A stretch of 64,000 bases of DNA from Mycobacterium rhizamassiliense (GTDB lineage: Bacteria; Actinomycetota; Actinomycetes; Mycobacteriales; Mycobacteriaceae): NCBI RefSeq assembly GCF_900157375.1, contig NZ_LT721901.1:5413685-5477684 (forward strand), read 5' to 3'. The translations under genes were made by a program, and so were the position numbers. Positions within the stretch are counted from its first letter, which is position 1. Every line of letters begins with the position of its first letter. Positions 41,279 through 50,095 of the stretch are shown here, piece by piece. Under the pieces are notes generated by a model. That model did not search any database. It worked only from the letters and a program-made list of their open reading frames with translations, and was not told the origin of the DNA.

Positions 41279-41785
41279 GTGCCGTTCTACGAACTAGCCG
41301 TAACGCCGGCGGACGTATCCGGGACCCGACTCGGGTTGGCGCTCAACGCCCCGGCGCCGCCGCCGCTGGCCAGCTGCGCGCTCGAGCATCCCGGCGGCGG
41401 GGTGTTGCGGCTCGGGGTGCTGGGCGCCTCGCACGTGATCACGGCCGAACACGCGACCGGCCAGTTCTCCGAACAGGTTTCGTGCACCGCCCGCGCGCAC
41501 GGCGGCGCGCTGCCCGAGCATGCCGACGCGCCCGGCTACCACATCGAGTCGAGCATCGTCACGCACGACGAGGCAGCGTTTCGTCAACTCGCACAACGAC
41601 TTCGGGACAACTGCACGACCGAAGACGGATGGCTGGGCGGCACATTTCCCGGCGACGACGCCGCGCTGACCGTGCTGGCTGCCGAACCCGACGACGCCGG
41701 TTGGCGCTGGCAGACCTGGCACCTGTACCCGCAGCGCGCGTCGGGCGGCGTCGTGGTGCACACCGCGAGCCGGTGGCAGCCATGA
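41279..41785 (+). CDS. DUF2617 family protein
   Basis: 168 residues from GTG 41279 (VPFYELAVTPADVSGTRLGL), equivalent in position to Rv2598. Cytoplasmic, no signal or helix. Recognisable segments are LRLGVLGASHVITAEHAT, CTARAHGGALPEHADAPGYH and WQTWHLYPQRASGGVVVHT, fitting DUF2617. The stop overlaps the ATG of the next gene. It probably works with the adjacent DUF4178, DUF4247 and DUF350 proteins, but the process is not known. Confidence 0.8.
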   Translation: MPFYELAVTPADVSGTRLGLALNAPAPPPLASCALEHPGGGVLRLGVLGASHVITAEHATGQFSEQVSCTARAHGGALPEHADAPGYHIESSIVTHDEAAFRQLAQRLRDNCTTEDGWLGGTFPGDDAALTVLAAEPDDAGWRWQTWHLYPQRASGGVVVHTASRWQP

Positions 41786-42258
41786 GCCCCAGGAAGCGCG
41801 CGAAGCCGAAGCCCCCGAAAAAGGGCCTGAGCCGCAACGGCCTGTTGCTGGTTTCCGGCGGGCTGGCGTTCGCCGCGATCGCGTCGCTGGTGTTCGGAAT
41901 CATCTTGCTGAACAAGGACATTGGGTCCTACATCGCAGGCCACTATCACGAGTACTCCCGCGACGCGAACGGGACGCGCTACCAGTGCACCGGCAAGCCC
42001 GACGAGGTGGCCGACGCCCTCGCGGACTATCAGGAGCCCGACGCGCGCGCCGACAACGGCAACAACGAGTACCTGCGCTACAGCAACAACATCGTGATCG
42101 TCGGCCCGGATGGCAAGTACCCGTGCAGCATTCGTGTCGAACCACTGAGCGCCGGATACAGCCACGGCTCGTTCATCTTCCTCGGCCCCGGGTTCGGCCC
42201 CGGATCCCCGTCGAGTGGCGCCGGCGGGACCCCAGGCGGTCCCGGCGGGACGAAGTAA
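41782..42258 (+). CDS. DUF4247-like membrane-anchored protein
   Basis: 158 residues from ATG 41782. A basic start (SPRKRAKPKPPKKGLSRN) leads into one membrane helix (LLLVSGGLAFAAIASLVFGI); the outer part has DIGSYIAGHYHEYSRDANGT and a CTG...PCS cysteine pair, plus LRYSNNIVIVGPDGKYPC, as in DUF4247. The tail is Gly/Pro-rich. Overlaps the previous gene by ATGA. Equivalent in position to Rv2599. Unknown function. Confidence 0.78.
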   Translation: MSPRKRAKPKPPKKGLSRNGLLLVSGGLAFAAIASLVFGIILLNKDIGSYIAGHYHEYSRDANGTRYQCTGKPDEVADALADYQEPDARADNGNNEYLRYSNNIVIVGPDGKYPCSIRVEPLSAGYSHGSFIFLGPGFGPGSPSSGAGGTPGGPGGTK

Positions 42259-42292
42259 TGCCTATCGGGCGGCAACCGCAAAGGAGATAGCT

Positions 42293-42748
42293 ATGTACCT
42301 TGCCCTCGAGATCGGAAACATCGACGTCAACCCAATCCTGAAAGGCGTCGTCGCGACGATCCTGTACTTCCTGGTCGGCATGGGCGTCCTGCTGATCGGG
42401 TTCTACATGGTCGACCTGCTGACGCCCGGGAAGCTGCGCCAATTGGTGTTCGTCGATCGCCGGCCGAACGCGGTGGTCGTCGCCTGCGCGATGTACATCG
42501 CGCTCACCGTCGTCATCGTGAGCGCGATCGCCAACTCCTACAGCCAGCTGGGCCAGGGGCTGCTGGGCGTGGCGGTCTACGGCCTGATGGGAGTGATCCT
42601 GCTGGCCATCGCGCTGCTGACGGTGCATGTGCTGATACCGGGCAACTTCCACGAGCACGTCGACGACCCGGCGCTGCACCCCGGGTCGTTCGCGGTGGCG
42701 ATGATGCTGCTGGCCGTGGGAGGTGTGACGGCCGCCGCGGTGTCATGA
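42293..42748 (+). CDS. DUF350 membrane protein
   Basis: 151 residues from ATG 42293 with AAAGGAG upstream. Four membrane helices: VVATILYFLVGMGVLLIGFY, VVVACAMYIALTVVIVSAIA, LLGVAVYGLMGVILLAIALL and FAVAMMLLAVGGVTAAAV, the DUF350 layout. Equivalent in position to Rv2600. Overlaps speE by ATGA, so the two proteins are probably made together in the membrane. Confidence 0.85.
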   Translation: MYLALEIGNIDVNPILKGVVATILYFLVGMGVLLIGFYMVDLLTPGKLRQLVFVDRRPNAVVVACAMYIALTVVIVSAIANSYSQLGQGLLGVAVYGLMGVILLAIALLTVHVLIPGNFHEHVDDPALHPGSFAVAMMLLAVGGVTAAAVS

Positions 42749-44337
42749 CGTCGGTCGATTCACCGGCACCCGAAGCGGTCCGGGCAGGAGAAACGTCGGC
42801 GCGCTGGCGGGCGGTGCTGCTGGCCGCAGTCGCGGCGTGCGCGGCATGCGGCATCGTCTACGAGCTGGCCCTACTGACGCTGTCGGCGAGCCTCAACGGC
42901 GGCGGCATCGTCGCCACCTCGCTGATCGTGGCGGGCTACATCGCCGCGCTGGGCGCGGGCGCGCTGCTGGTCAAGCCGCTGCTGCGACACGCGGCCATCT
43001 CGTTCATCGCCGTCGAGGCGCTGCTGGGCATCATCGGCGGGCTGTCCGCGGCGGCGCTGTATGTGGTGTTCGCCTTCGTCGACGGGTCGACGTGGGTGCT
43101 GGCGATCAGCACCGCCCTGATCGGCGGCCTGGTCGGCGCCGAGGTGCCGCTGCTGATGACGCTGCTGCAAAGCGGCCGGACGGCCGCAAAAAACCCAGCC
43201 ACCGATGCCGGCCGGACGCTGGCCAACCTCAACGCGGCCGACTACCTGGGCGCGCTGATCGGCGGGCTGGTGTGGCCGTTCCTGCTGCTGCCGCAGCTCG
43301 GGATGATCCGCGGCGCCGCGGCCACCGGCATCATTAACCTGGTCGCCGCGGCGGTCGTGGCGATGTTCTTGTTGCGGCGCGTGGTGTCGACCCGGCAGCT
43401 GGTGACGGCGCTGACCGCGCTGGCTGCCGCGCTCGCGCTGCTCGTCACGCTGCTGGTGCGCTCGCACGACGTCGAAACTACAAGCCGCCAAAGGCTTTAC
43501 GCCGATCCGATCATCGCCTACCGGCACACCGCCTACCAGGAAATCGTGGTCACCCGCCGCAACGACGACACGCGGCTGTACCTCGACGGCGGCCTGCAAT
43601 TCTCCACCCGGGACGAATACCGCTACACCGAAAGTGTCGTCTACCCCGCGCTCGGCCAAGGCGCGCACTCGGTGCTGGTGCTCGGCGGCGGCGACGGCTT
43701 GGCCGCGCGAGAGTTGTTGCGCCAGCCCGGCATTGACAAGATCGTGCAGGTCGAGCTCGACGCCGCGGTGATCGACATCGCCCGCACCACGTTGCACGAC
43801 GCCAACGCCGGTGCCCTGGACAACTCGCGGGTCGCCGTCGTGATCGACGACGCGATGAGCTGGCTGCGCGCCCCGCATCCGGAGCTGCGCCCGCCCGAAG
43901 GATTCGACGCCGTCATCGTCGACCTGCCCGACCCGGACACCCCCGTACTGGGCCGGCTGTATTCCACCGAGTTCTATACCCTTGTCGCGCATGCTCTTTC
44001 GCCGAGCGGGCTGATGCTGGTGCAGGCGGGTAGCCCGTTCTCCACTCTGACGGCGTTCTGGCGGACGGTGTCGACGATCCGTTCCGCCGGCTACGCCGTC
44101 ACGCCGTACCACGTGCACGTGCCCACCTTCGGCGACTGGGGTTTTGCACTGGCGCGCCGCGGCGCGGACCCGCCGACGCCGACCATGCCGGCCAACACGC
44201 CGCCGCTGCGCTTCCTTAACCAGCGGGTGCTGCAGGCCGCGACGGTGTTCTCCGACGACGTCGGGCCGCGGCGGCTGGACCCGTCGACGCTGGACAATCC
44301 GCGCATCGTCGACGACATGCGGCACGGGTACGACTAG
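42745..44337 (+). CDS. speE: polyamine aminopropyltransferase-like protein with N-terminal membrane domain
   Basis: 530 residues. About seven membrane helices in the first 230 residues (LAAVAACAACGIVYELALLT, IVAGYIAALGAGALLV, ISTALIGGLVGAEVPLLMTL and more) precede a spermidine synthase fold: YQEIVVTRRNDDTRLYLDGG, VLVLGGGDGLAARELLR (SAM-type loop), VELDAAVIDIARTTL, VIVDLPDPDTPVLGRLYSTE. Equivalent to Rv2601. The membrane fusion and DUF350/DUF4178 neighbours differ from the housekeeping enzyme, so the acceptor may not be putrescine. Confidence 0.88.
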   Translation: MTSVDSPAPEAVRAGETSARWRAVLLAAVAACAACGIVYELALLTLSASLNGGGIVATSLIVAGYIAALGAGALLVKPLLRHAAISFIAVEALLGIIGGLSAAALYVVFAFVDGSTWVLAISTALIGGLVGAEVPLLMTLLQSGRTAAKNPATDAGRTLANLNAADYLGALIGGLVWPFLLLPQLGMIRGAAATGIINLVAAAVVAMFLLRRVVSTRQLVTALTALAAALALLVTLLVRSHDVETTSRQRLYADPIIAYRHTAYQEIVVTRRNDDTRLYLDGGLQFSTRDEYRYTESVVYPALGQGAHSVLVLGGGDGLAARELLRQPGIDKIVQVELDAAVIDIARTTLHDANAGALDNSRVAVVIDDAMSWLRAPHPELRPPEGFDAVIVDLPDPDTPVLGRLYSTEFYTLVAHALSPSGLMLVQAGSPFSTLTAFWRTVSTIRSAGYAVTPYHVHVPTFGDWGFALARRGADPPTPTMPANTPPLRFLNQRVLQAATVFSDDVGPRRLDPSTLDNPRIVDDMRHGYD

Positions 44338-44343
44338 CGGGGC

Positions 44344-45099
44344 CTACTCGTCGTCGAGCGCGGCGAGCACCTCGTCGGACAGGTCGACGTTGGTCCAGAC
44401 GTTCTGCACGTCGTCGCTGTCCTCCAGCGCGTCGACCAACTTGAACACCTTGCGGGCACCCTCGACGTCGACCGGGACGCTGACGGACGGCTGGAAGCTG
44501 GCCTCGGCCGAGTCGTAGTCGATGCCGGCGTCCTGCAGCGCGGTGCGCACCGCGACCAGGTCGGTCGGCTCGGAGATGACCTCGAAGCTCTCACCGAGGT
44601 CGTTGACGTCCTCGGCGCCGGCGTCGAGCACGGCGGTCAGCACGTCGTCCTCGGAGAGGCCGTTCTTTTCCAGGGTCACCACGCCCTTGCGGGTGAACAG
44701 GTAGGACACCGAACCGGGATCGGCCATGTTGCCGCCGTTGCGGGTCATCGCCACCCGGACCTCGCCGGCCGCGCGGTTGCGGTTGTCGGTCAGGCACTCG
44801 ATCAGCACCGCCACGCCGTTGGGCCCGTAGCCCTCGTACATGATCGTCTGGTATTCGGCGCCACCGGCTTCCTCGCCTGCGCCGCGCTTGCGGGCACGCT
44901 CGATGTTGTCGTTGGGCACCGAGGTCTTCTTCGCCTTCTGGATGGCGTCGTAGAGCGTCGGGTTGCCGGTGGGGTCACCCCCGCCGGTGCGCGCGGCGAC
45001 CTCGATGTTCTTGATCAGCCGCGCGAACTCCTTGCCACGGCGCGCGTCCTTGACGGCCTTCTGGTGCTTAGTGGTGGCCCACTTGGAATGGCCGCTCAT
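44344..45099 (-). CDS. YebC/PmpR (TACO1) family protein
   Basis: 251 residues starting MSGHSKWATTKHQKAVKDA, the unmistakable YebC N-terminus, followed by RRGKEFARLIKNIEVAART, YEGYGPNGVAVLIECLTDN, and GSVSYLFTRKGVV. Family members were long listed as DNA-binding regulators and more recently as ribosome-associated factors that relieve stalling at proline stretches. Equivalent to Rv2603c. It stands just after the convergent speE gene and upstream of the pyridoxal synthase genes on the same strand. Confidence 0.93.
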   Translation of the reverse strand: MSGHSKWATTKHQKAVKDARRGKEFARLIKNIEVAARTGGGDPTGNPTLYDAIQKAKKTSVPNDNIERARKRGAGEEAGGAEYQTIMYEGYGPNGVAVLIECLTDNRNRAAGEVRVAMTRNGGNMADPGSVSYLFTRKGVVTLEKNGLSEDDVLTAVLDAGAEDVNDLGESFEVISEPTDLVAVRTALQDAGIDYDSAEASFQPSVSVPVDVEGARKVFKLVDALEDSDDVQNVWTNVDLSDEVLAALDDE

Positions 45100-45265
45100 C
45101 GGTGTCTGCTACCTCTTCTGTTACTGGAAAGTCGCGAGACGAGTCTACGTGGACGTCCGCGCCCGGCCGCCGGGCGTTGGGGGCGTCGCGCGTGCGCTGG
45201 GGGTGGCGACACGCCGGAAATCGCCGCCGTGGACGCACACCGGACGCCAGGGACACCCTGAGGCG

Positions 45266-45868
45266 TTAGCCCTCGCCCTTGACGATGTCGACGAACAGCT
45301 GGTGGATGCGGCGGTCGCCGGTCATCTCCGGGTGAAAGGCCGTCGCCAGCTTGGCGCCCTGGCGCACCGCCACGACGTGGCCCGCGGCGCTGGCCAGCAC
45401 CCGCACCCCCTCGCCGACGCGCTCCACCCACGGCGCCCGAATGAAGACCGCACGCACCGGCGAATCGAGGCCCGAGAACGCGATGTCACCCTCGAACGAA
45501 TCGACCTGTCGCCCAAAGGCGTTGCGCCGCACGGTCATATCGATTCCGCACAGCGGCACGGCCTGCCGGCCGTCGGCGCCGGCATCCAGGATCTCGCTGG
45601 CCAACAGGATCATGCCCGCACACGCTCCGTAGGCGGGCAGCCCATCGGCCAGCCGCGCCCGCAGCGGTTCCAGCAGGTCGAGGTCTGCCAGCAGGTGGCT
45701 CATCGTGGTCGATTCGCCCCCGGGAATGACCAGCCCGTCGACCGCCTCGATCTCGCTGCGGCGGCGCACCGGCATCGACTCGGCCCCGGCCTCGCGCAGC
45801 GCCGCCAGGTGCTCGCGGGTATCGCCCTGCAGCGCCAGCACCCCGATCGTCGGACGCCCCAGGCTCAC
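45266..45868 (-). CDS. pdxT: pyridoxal 5'-phosphate synthase glutaminase subunit PdxT
   Basis: 200 residues from GTG 45868, overlapping the tesB stop as GTGA. Class I-type glutaminase: GVLALQGDTREHLAAL at the start, VIPGGESTTMSHLL, catalytic cysteine in AYGACAGMILLASEI and the His-Glu of ATAFHPEMTGD. Supplies ammonia to PdxS for vitamin B6 (PLP) synthesis. Equivalent to Rv2604c (snoP). Confidence 0.95.
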   Translation of the reverse strand: MSLGRPTIGVLALQGDTREHLAALREAGAESMPVRRRSEIEAVDGLVIPGGESTTMSHLLADLDLLEPLRARLADGLPAYGACAGMILLASEILDAGADGRQAVPLCGIDMTVRRNAFGRQVDSFEGDIAFSGLDSPVRAVFIRAPWVERVGEGVRVLASAAGHVVAVRQGAKLATAFHPEMTGDRRIHQLFVDIVKGEG

Positions 45869-46701
45869 GGTTGGTACCCGCGCTTGTAGCGGGTCAGCCC
45901 CTCCTGCATCACGGCCGCAACCATCTCGCCGGTCTGGGTGAAGATCTTGCCCTGGCACAGCGAGCGGCCCCCGCTGGCCGACGGCGAGGACTGGTCGTAG
46001 AGCAGCCACTCGTCGGCGCGGAACGGCCGCATGAACCACATGGCGTGGTCCAGCGAGGCAACCTGCAGGTGCTCACGGACGTCCAGGTGGGTGACCTGCG
46101 CCGATCCCAGCAGCGTGAGGTCGCTCATGTAGGCCAGCGCGCAGATGTGCAGCACCGGGTCGTCGGGCAGCGGATCGCGGTGGCGGAACCACACCTGCTG
46201 CTGGGCGGCCTTGTCGGGCGACAGCGTCAGGAGCTCGCGAGGCACGATGCAGACGTCCCACTCCTCGAACTGCTTGAAGCCGGCGTCGTCGAAGACCTTT
46301 ATCGAGTCGAGCCCGGGCAGCCCGTCGGGCGGCGGGGCGGCCGGCATCACGTCCTGGTGGTGGATGCCCTCCTGGTCGGCGTGGAAGGACGCGCCCATGC
46401 TGAAAATGATCTCGCCGTGCTGGATGGCGTTGACCCGCCGCGTCGCAAACGAGCCGCCGTCGCGGGCGCGCTCGACGATGAACACCGTGCGTTCCTTGGC
46501 GTCCCCGGGCCGCACGAAGTACCCGTGCAGCGAGTGCACCTGATACTGCGGGTCCACGGTGCGCACCGCCGACACCAGCGACTGGCCGGCCACGTGGCCG
46601 CCGAAGGTGCGCTGCAGGAATCCGGACTCCGGGCTGAAGATGCTGCCGCGATAGATGTTGATCTCGAGTTGCTCGAGATCAAGGATTTCTTCGATCGACA
46701 C
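45865..46701 (-). CDS. tesB: acyl-CoA thioesterase II (TesB)
   Basis: 278-residue double-hotdog thioesterase. Family features: FLQRTFGGHVAGQSLVSAVR, SLHGYFVRPGDAKERTVFIV, VNAIQHGEIIFSMGASFH, the DHAMWFMRPFRADEWLLYDQ region and RSLCQGKIFTQTGEMVAAVM. Hydrolyses acyl-CoAs. Lies between pdxT (overlapping) and pdxS (9 bases apart), so the three are one operon although TesB has no known part in B6 synthesis. Equivalent to Rv2605c. Confidence 0.94.
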   Translation of the reverse strand: MSIEEILDLEQLEINIYRGSIFSPESGFLQRTFGGHVAGQSLVSAVRTVDPQYQVHSLHGYFVRPGDAKERTVFIVERARDGGSFATRRVNAIQHGEIIFSMGASFHADQEGIHHQDVMPAAPPPDGLPGLDSIKVFDDAGFKQFEEWDVCIVPRELLTLSPDKAAQQQVWFRHRDPLPDDPVLHICALAYMSDLTLLGSAQVTHLDVREHLQVASLDHAMWFMRPFRADEWLLYDQSSPSASGGRSLCQGKIFTQTGEMVAAVMQEGLTRYKRGYQP

Positions 46702-46710
46702 GAACTTGTT

Positions 46711-47622
46711 TTACCAGCCGCGCTCGGCCAGGCGATGCGGCTGGGCGATCTGCTCGACGTTGATGCCCACCATCGGCTCACCCAGCCCGCGCGACACCTT
46801 GGCCAGCACGTCGGGGTCGTCGTAGAAGGTGGTGGCCTTGACGATCGCCGCGGCGCGCTGCGCCGGATCCCCGGATTTGAAGATGCCCGACCCGACGAAG
46901 ACGCCCTCGGCGCCCAGCTGCATCATCATCGCCGCATCGGCGGGGGTCGCGATTCCACCCGCGGTGAACAGCGTGACGGGCAGCTTGCCCGCCCGCGCCA
47001 CCTCGACGACGAGGTCGTAGGGCGCCTGCAATTCCTTGGCGGCAACGAACAATTCGTCTTGTGACAGCGACGTCAGCCGGCGCAGCTCGCCGCCGATCGC
47101 GCGCATGTGCGTGGTCGCGTTGGAGACGTCGCCGGTGCCGGCCTCGCCCTTCGACCGGATCATCGCGGCGCCCTCGTTGATCCGCCGCAGCGCCTCACCG
47201 AGGTTGGTCGCACCGCACACGAACGGCACGGTGAATTTCCACTTGTCGATGTGGTGGGTGTAATCGGCGGGCGTCAGCACCTCGGACTCGTCGACGTAAT
47301 CCACCCCGAGGCTCTGCAGAATCTGCGCCTCGACGAAATGCCCGATACGGGCCTTGGCCATGACCGGGATGGTGACCGCGGCGATGATGCCCTCGATCAT
47401 GTCCGGATCGCTCATCCGCGACACCCCGCCCTGGGCGCGGATGTCGGCGGGTACGCGTTCCAGCGCCATGACCGCGACGGCCCCGGCGCCTTCGGCGATC
47501 CGGGCCTGCTCCGGGGTGACGACGTCCATGATGACGCCGCCCTTGAGCATCTCCGCCATGCCGCGCTTGACGCGCGCCGTTCCGATCTGGCCGGCCTGGC
47601 TCGACTGTGGGCCGCTGTTCAC
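46711..47622 (-). CDS. pdxS: pyridoxal 5'-phosphate synthase subunit PdxS
   Basis: 303 residues from GTG 47622. TIM-barrel synthase: VKRGMAEMLKGGVIMDVVT, PVMAKARIGHFVEAQILQSL with the catalytic lysine in MAKARIGH, DYVDESEVLTPAD, VCGATNLGEALRRINEGAA and LFTAGGIATPADAAMMMQLG. Forms PLP from ribose 5-phosphate, glyceraldehyde 3-phosphate and PdxT-derived ammonia. Equivalent to Rv2606c (snzP). In M. tuberculosis pdxH lies next door, as I recall; here the next gene upstream is the PPE gene. Confidence 0.97.
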   Translation of the reverse strand: MNSGPQSSQAGQIGTARVKRGMAEMLKGGVIMDVVTPEQARIAEGAGAVAVMALERVPADIRAQGGVSRMSDPDMIEGIIAAVTIPVMAKARIGHFVEAQILQSLGVDYVDESEVLTPADYTHHIDKWKFTVPFVCGATNLGEALRRINEGAAMIRSKGEAGTGDVSNATTHMRAIGGELRRLTSLSQDELFVAAKELQAPYDLVVEVARAGKLPVTLFTAGGIATPADAAMMMQLGAEGVFVGSGIFKSGDPAQRAAAIVKATTFYDDPDVLAKVSRGLGEPMVGINVEQIAQPHRLAERGW

Positions 47623-47803
47623 TGGCTTGTTCTCTCCTTCAACCGTTGCGCTTCCACTCTAGTGGTGGGGCACAAATCGGTTTTCCGGCCGTTAAGCGGG
47701 AGCTATGCGTCTTGCGCGGCCCGTGGAGCAAACGACGAAATTGTGTTAGATATTTCATCGGCTGTTTGCGCAGCCGTTCTTGCTCGTGCGAGAAGAGGTC
47801 CGG

Positions 47804-48868
47804 ATGTTGCCGGATTACCTGCTGATGGCGCCGGAAATCAATTCGGCGCGCATCTACGCTGGGCCCCGATCGGGATCGATGTGGGCCGCCGCCTCCGCAT
47901 GGGACGTGTTGGCCACCGAGTTGGCTTTGGCCGCAAGCTCTTTCCAATCGACGGTCTCGACGCTCACCAGTGGCGCGTGGCTGGGGCCGGCCTCGATGAC
48001 GATGGCCGCGGCGGCCGCGCCCTACGTCGCGTGGTTGACCGCGTCTTCGGCAAACGCCGAGGTGGTGGCCAACCAGGCCCGGCTGACGGCGGGCGCGTTC
48101 GAGGCGGCGTTCACCGCGACGGTGCCACCGGCGGTGGTAGCGGCCAACCGAACCCTGCTGGCGACGCTGATCGCGACCAACATCCTGGGGCAGAACACAG
48201 CGGCCATCGCGGCCACCGAGGCCGAATACGCCGAGATGTGGGCCCAGGACGTCGCCGCGATGACCGGCTACGACGCCGGCGCCACGGCCGCGGCGGCCCA
48301 ATGGACGCCGTTCGGCAACCCGCCGCTGACCCTGACCAGCGTCGCCGCCCCGAGTTTCACCTCGGCGGGACAGCAGCTGTTCTCGTCGCTGGGCCAGACG
48401 CTGTCGAACTCTGCGTCCAAGCTGCAGATGCTCTCGGCGCCCGCCCAGCTGGCGATGGAACCGCTGAACATGGTCATGGGCCAGGTCATGACGGGCGCCA
48501 ACCCGCTGACCAGCGGTGCCGCGGGCAGCATGCCGGCGCTGGCCCCGGGCCTGGTCGCCCAGGTCGGACCCGTCGCGGGCGGGGCAAGCACGGTGCAGCT
48601 CGCCAGCCGCGTGGTCTCGGCCGGCGTCGGCCACGCGGCGTCCGTCGGGCCCTTGTCGGTGCCGCCCAGCTGGCCCGCCGCGACGGCGGCCCCTCCGGCG
48701 CCGACGGCTGCCGCGGCCTCGGGCACCGGCGTCGGCCAGGTCGCCCCCGCCGGGCCCCGGATGCCGTCCCTGCCGTCCATGGGCATGCCCGCACGCGGCA
48801 TCGGCGCGGTCACCCCGGCGGTGGCCGCAGCCCGCAAGGGCGCGCTGTCGCGCCAGGTCCCCGGCTAG
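47804..48868 (+). CDS. PPE family protein (PPE-SVP subgroup)
   Basis: 354 residues from ATG 47804 (AGAGG 5 bases upstream). The N-terminal 180 residues are a PPE domain: LMAPEINSARIYAGPRSGSM (APE in place of PPE), AWDVLATELALAASSFQS, the GAWLGPASMTMA tip with the W-x-G motif and AEYAEMWAQDVAAM. The SVP signature GPLSVPPSW is near residue 292. Exported by an ESX type VII system, most likely ESX-5 for this subgroup. Occupies the Rv2608 (PPE42) position but lacks the hydrolase domain, which is on the following gene. Confidence 0.92.
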   Translation: MLPDYLLMAPEINSARIYAGPRSGSMWAAASAWDVLATELALAASSFQSTVSTLTSGAWLGPASMTMAAAAAPYVAWLTASSANAEVVANQARLTAGAFEAAFTATVPPAVVAANRTLLATLIATNILGQNTAAIAATEAEYAEMWAQDVAAMTGYDAGATAAAAQWTPFGNPPLTLTSVAAPSFTSAGQQLFSSLGQTLSNSASKLQMLSAPAQLAMEPLNMVMGQVMTGANPLTSGAAGSMPALAPGLVAQVGPVAGGASTVQLASRVVSAGVGHAASVGPLSVPPSWPAATAAPPAPTAAAASGTGVGQVAPAGPRMPSLPSMGMPARGIGAVTPAVAAARKGALSRQVPG

Positions 48869-48882
48869 CGGGCGGGGCACTC

Positions 48883-50094
48883 ATGTCCTTCGTGATCACC
48901 GACCCCGACGCGATCGGGACAGCCGCCGATGAACTGCAGACCATCGGTTCGGAGCTGACCTCGACGAACACCGCCGTGGCGCCGCCGACGACGGGGGTGC
49001 TGCCGCCGGGCACGGACTCGGTCTCGGTGCGAGCGGCCGCCCTGCTCGACGCGCATGCGCAGCAATATCAGGCGCTCAGCGCGCAGGCGGAAATGTTTCA
49101 TAACCAGTTCGTCCAGACGTTGCTCACGGCGAAGAACGCCTACGCCGAAACCGAGGTATCCAACGCCGCCACCATGCAATTGACGACCAATTCGCCGGCC
49201 ACCTCGCCGAACGACGTCGCGCTGATCATGGGCGGCACCGGCGATTCGACACCCAGCAACGCCTACCTGACCGCCATCGACAACGCCTACCTCGCCCAGC
49301 ACTACCCCGGCTACACCCTGGTGGGCCTGAAGACGCCCGAGCAGTTCTTCCCCCTCACCGGCAGCGAAAGCTTCGGCAAGTCCGTGCAGCAGGGCATGGC
49401 GATACTGAACAACGCGATCATGACGCAGACCGCGGCGGGCAACCGCGTCGTCGTGGTCGGCTATTCGCAGAGCGCGACGATCGCGACGATGGAAATGCGT
49501 TATCTGGACGCGCTGCCGTCCGCCCTGCGGCCCAATCCCAACCTGCTGAACTTCGTGTTGCTCGCCGACCCGAACAACCCCGTGACCGGCGGGATCCTGA
49601 CGCACTTCGCCCCCGGCATCGGCGCGTTCCAGGTCGTGACGCCGGTCAACCCGCTGTACGCGACGTCCATTTACACGCTGCAATACGACGGCGTCGGCAA
49701 CTTCCCGTCGACCCTGTTCAATATTCCGTCGGTTCTCAACGCCCTGTTCGGCGTCGCGGACCTGCACACCACCGTGCCCTATCTCAGCGCCGCGCAGGTC
49801 GCGGCGGCCACCGTGCAGCACATCGGCAACACGACCTACTACATGATCGGCAGCGCGAACCTGCCGCTGCTCAATCCGTTGCGTGCGATTCCGATCCTGG
49901 GCAACCCGCTGGCCGACTTGCTGCAACCGTTCCTCCGGCCGATCGTCGACCTGGGCTACACCAATCCGTTCGCGATGCCCGCGCTGCACTCAATCGGCGC
50001 CGCCGTGGGGCAGGGCGCGACGGCCGGAATCATTAGCCCGCTGGTCGCGGGATTGCCCCCGCTGGCCGCCAACGGTCTGGTGGACGCCGTCTAG
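48883..50094 (+). CDS. PE protein with C-terminal PE-PPE alpha/beta-hydrolase domain
   Basis: 403 residues from ATG 48883, 14 bases after the PPE stop. Residues 1-95 are a PE domain (MSFVITDPDAIGTAADELQT, YQALSAQAEMFHNQFVQTL). From about 105 onward is the PE-PPE serine hydrolase: LIMGGTGDSTPS (oxyanion side), PGYTLVGLKTPEQFFPLTG, nucleophile elbow GYSQS (S195), LADPNNPVTGGIL and a late histidine-containing region LHTTVPYLSAAQ. Likely exported with the PPE partner and acts as an esterase on outer lipids. The PPE-before-PE order is the reverse of the usual pair. Confidence 0.9.
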   Translation: MSFVITDPDAIGTAADELQTIGSELTSTNTAVAPPTTGVLPPGTDSVSVRAAALLDAHAQQYQALSAQAEMFHNQFVQTLLTAKNAYAETEVSNAATMQLTTNSPATSPNDVALIMGGTGDSTPSNAYLTAIDNAYLAQHYPGYTLVGLKTPEQFFPLTGSESFGKSVQQGMAILNNAIMTQTAAGNRVVVVGYSQSATIATMEMRYLDALPSALRPNPNLLNFVLLADPNNPVTGGILTHFAPGIGAFQVVTPVNPLYATSIYTLQYDGVGNFPSTLFNIPSVLNALFGVADLHTTVPYLSAAQVAAATVQHIGNTTYYMIGSANLPLLNPLRAIPILGNPLADLLQPFLRPIVDLGYTNPFAMPALHSIGAAVGQGATAGIISPLVAGLPPLAANGLVDAV

Positions 50095-50095
50095 C

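Noticed and set aside
47107..50094. Long 995-codon open frame on the plus strand
   Set aside because: Only its last 404 codons (from 48883) look like protein, a PE-hydrolase. The upstream part runs antisense to pdxS and across the PPE gene in another frame and has arginine/glycine-rich shadow composition.
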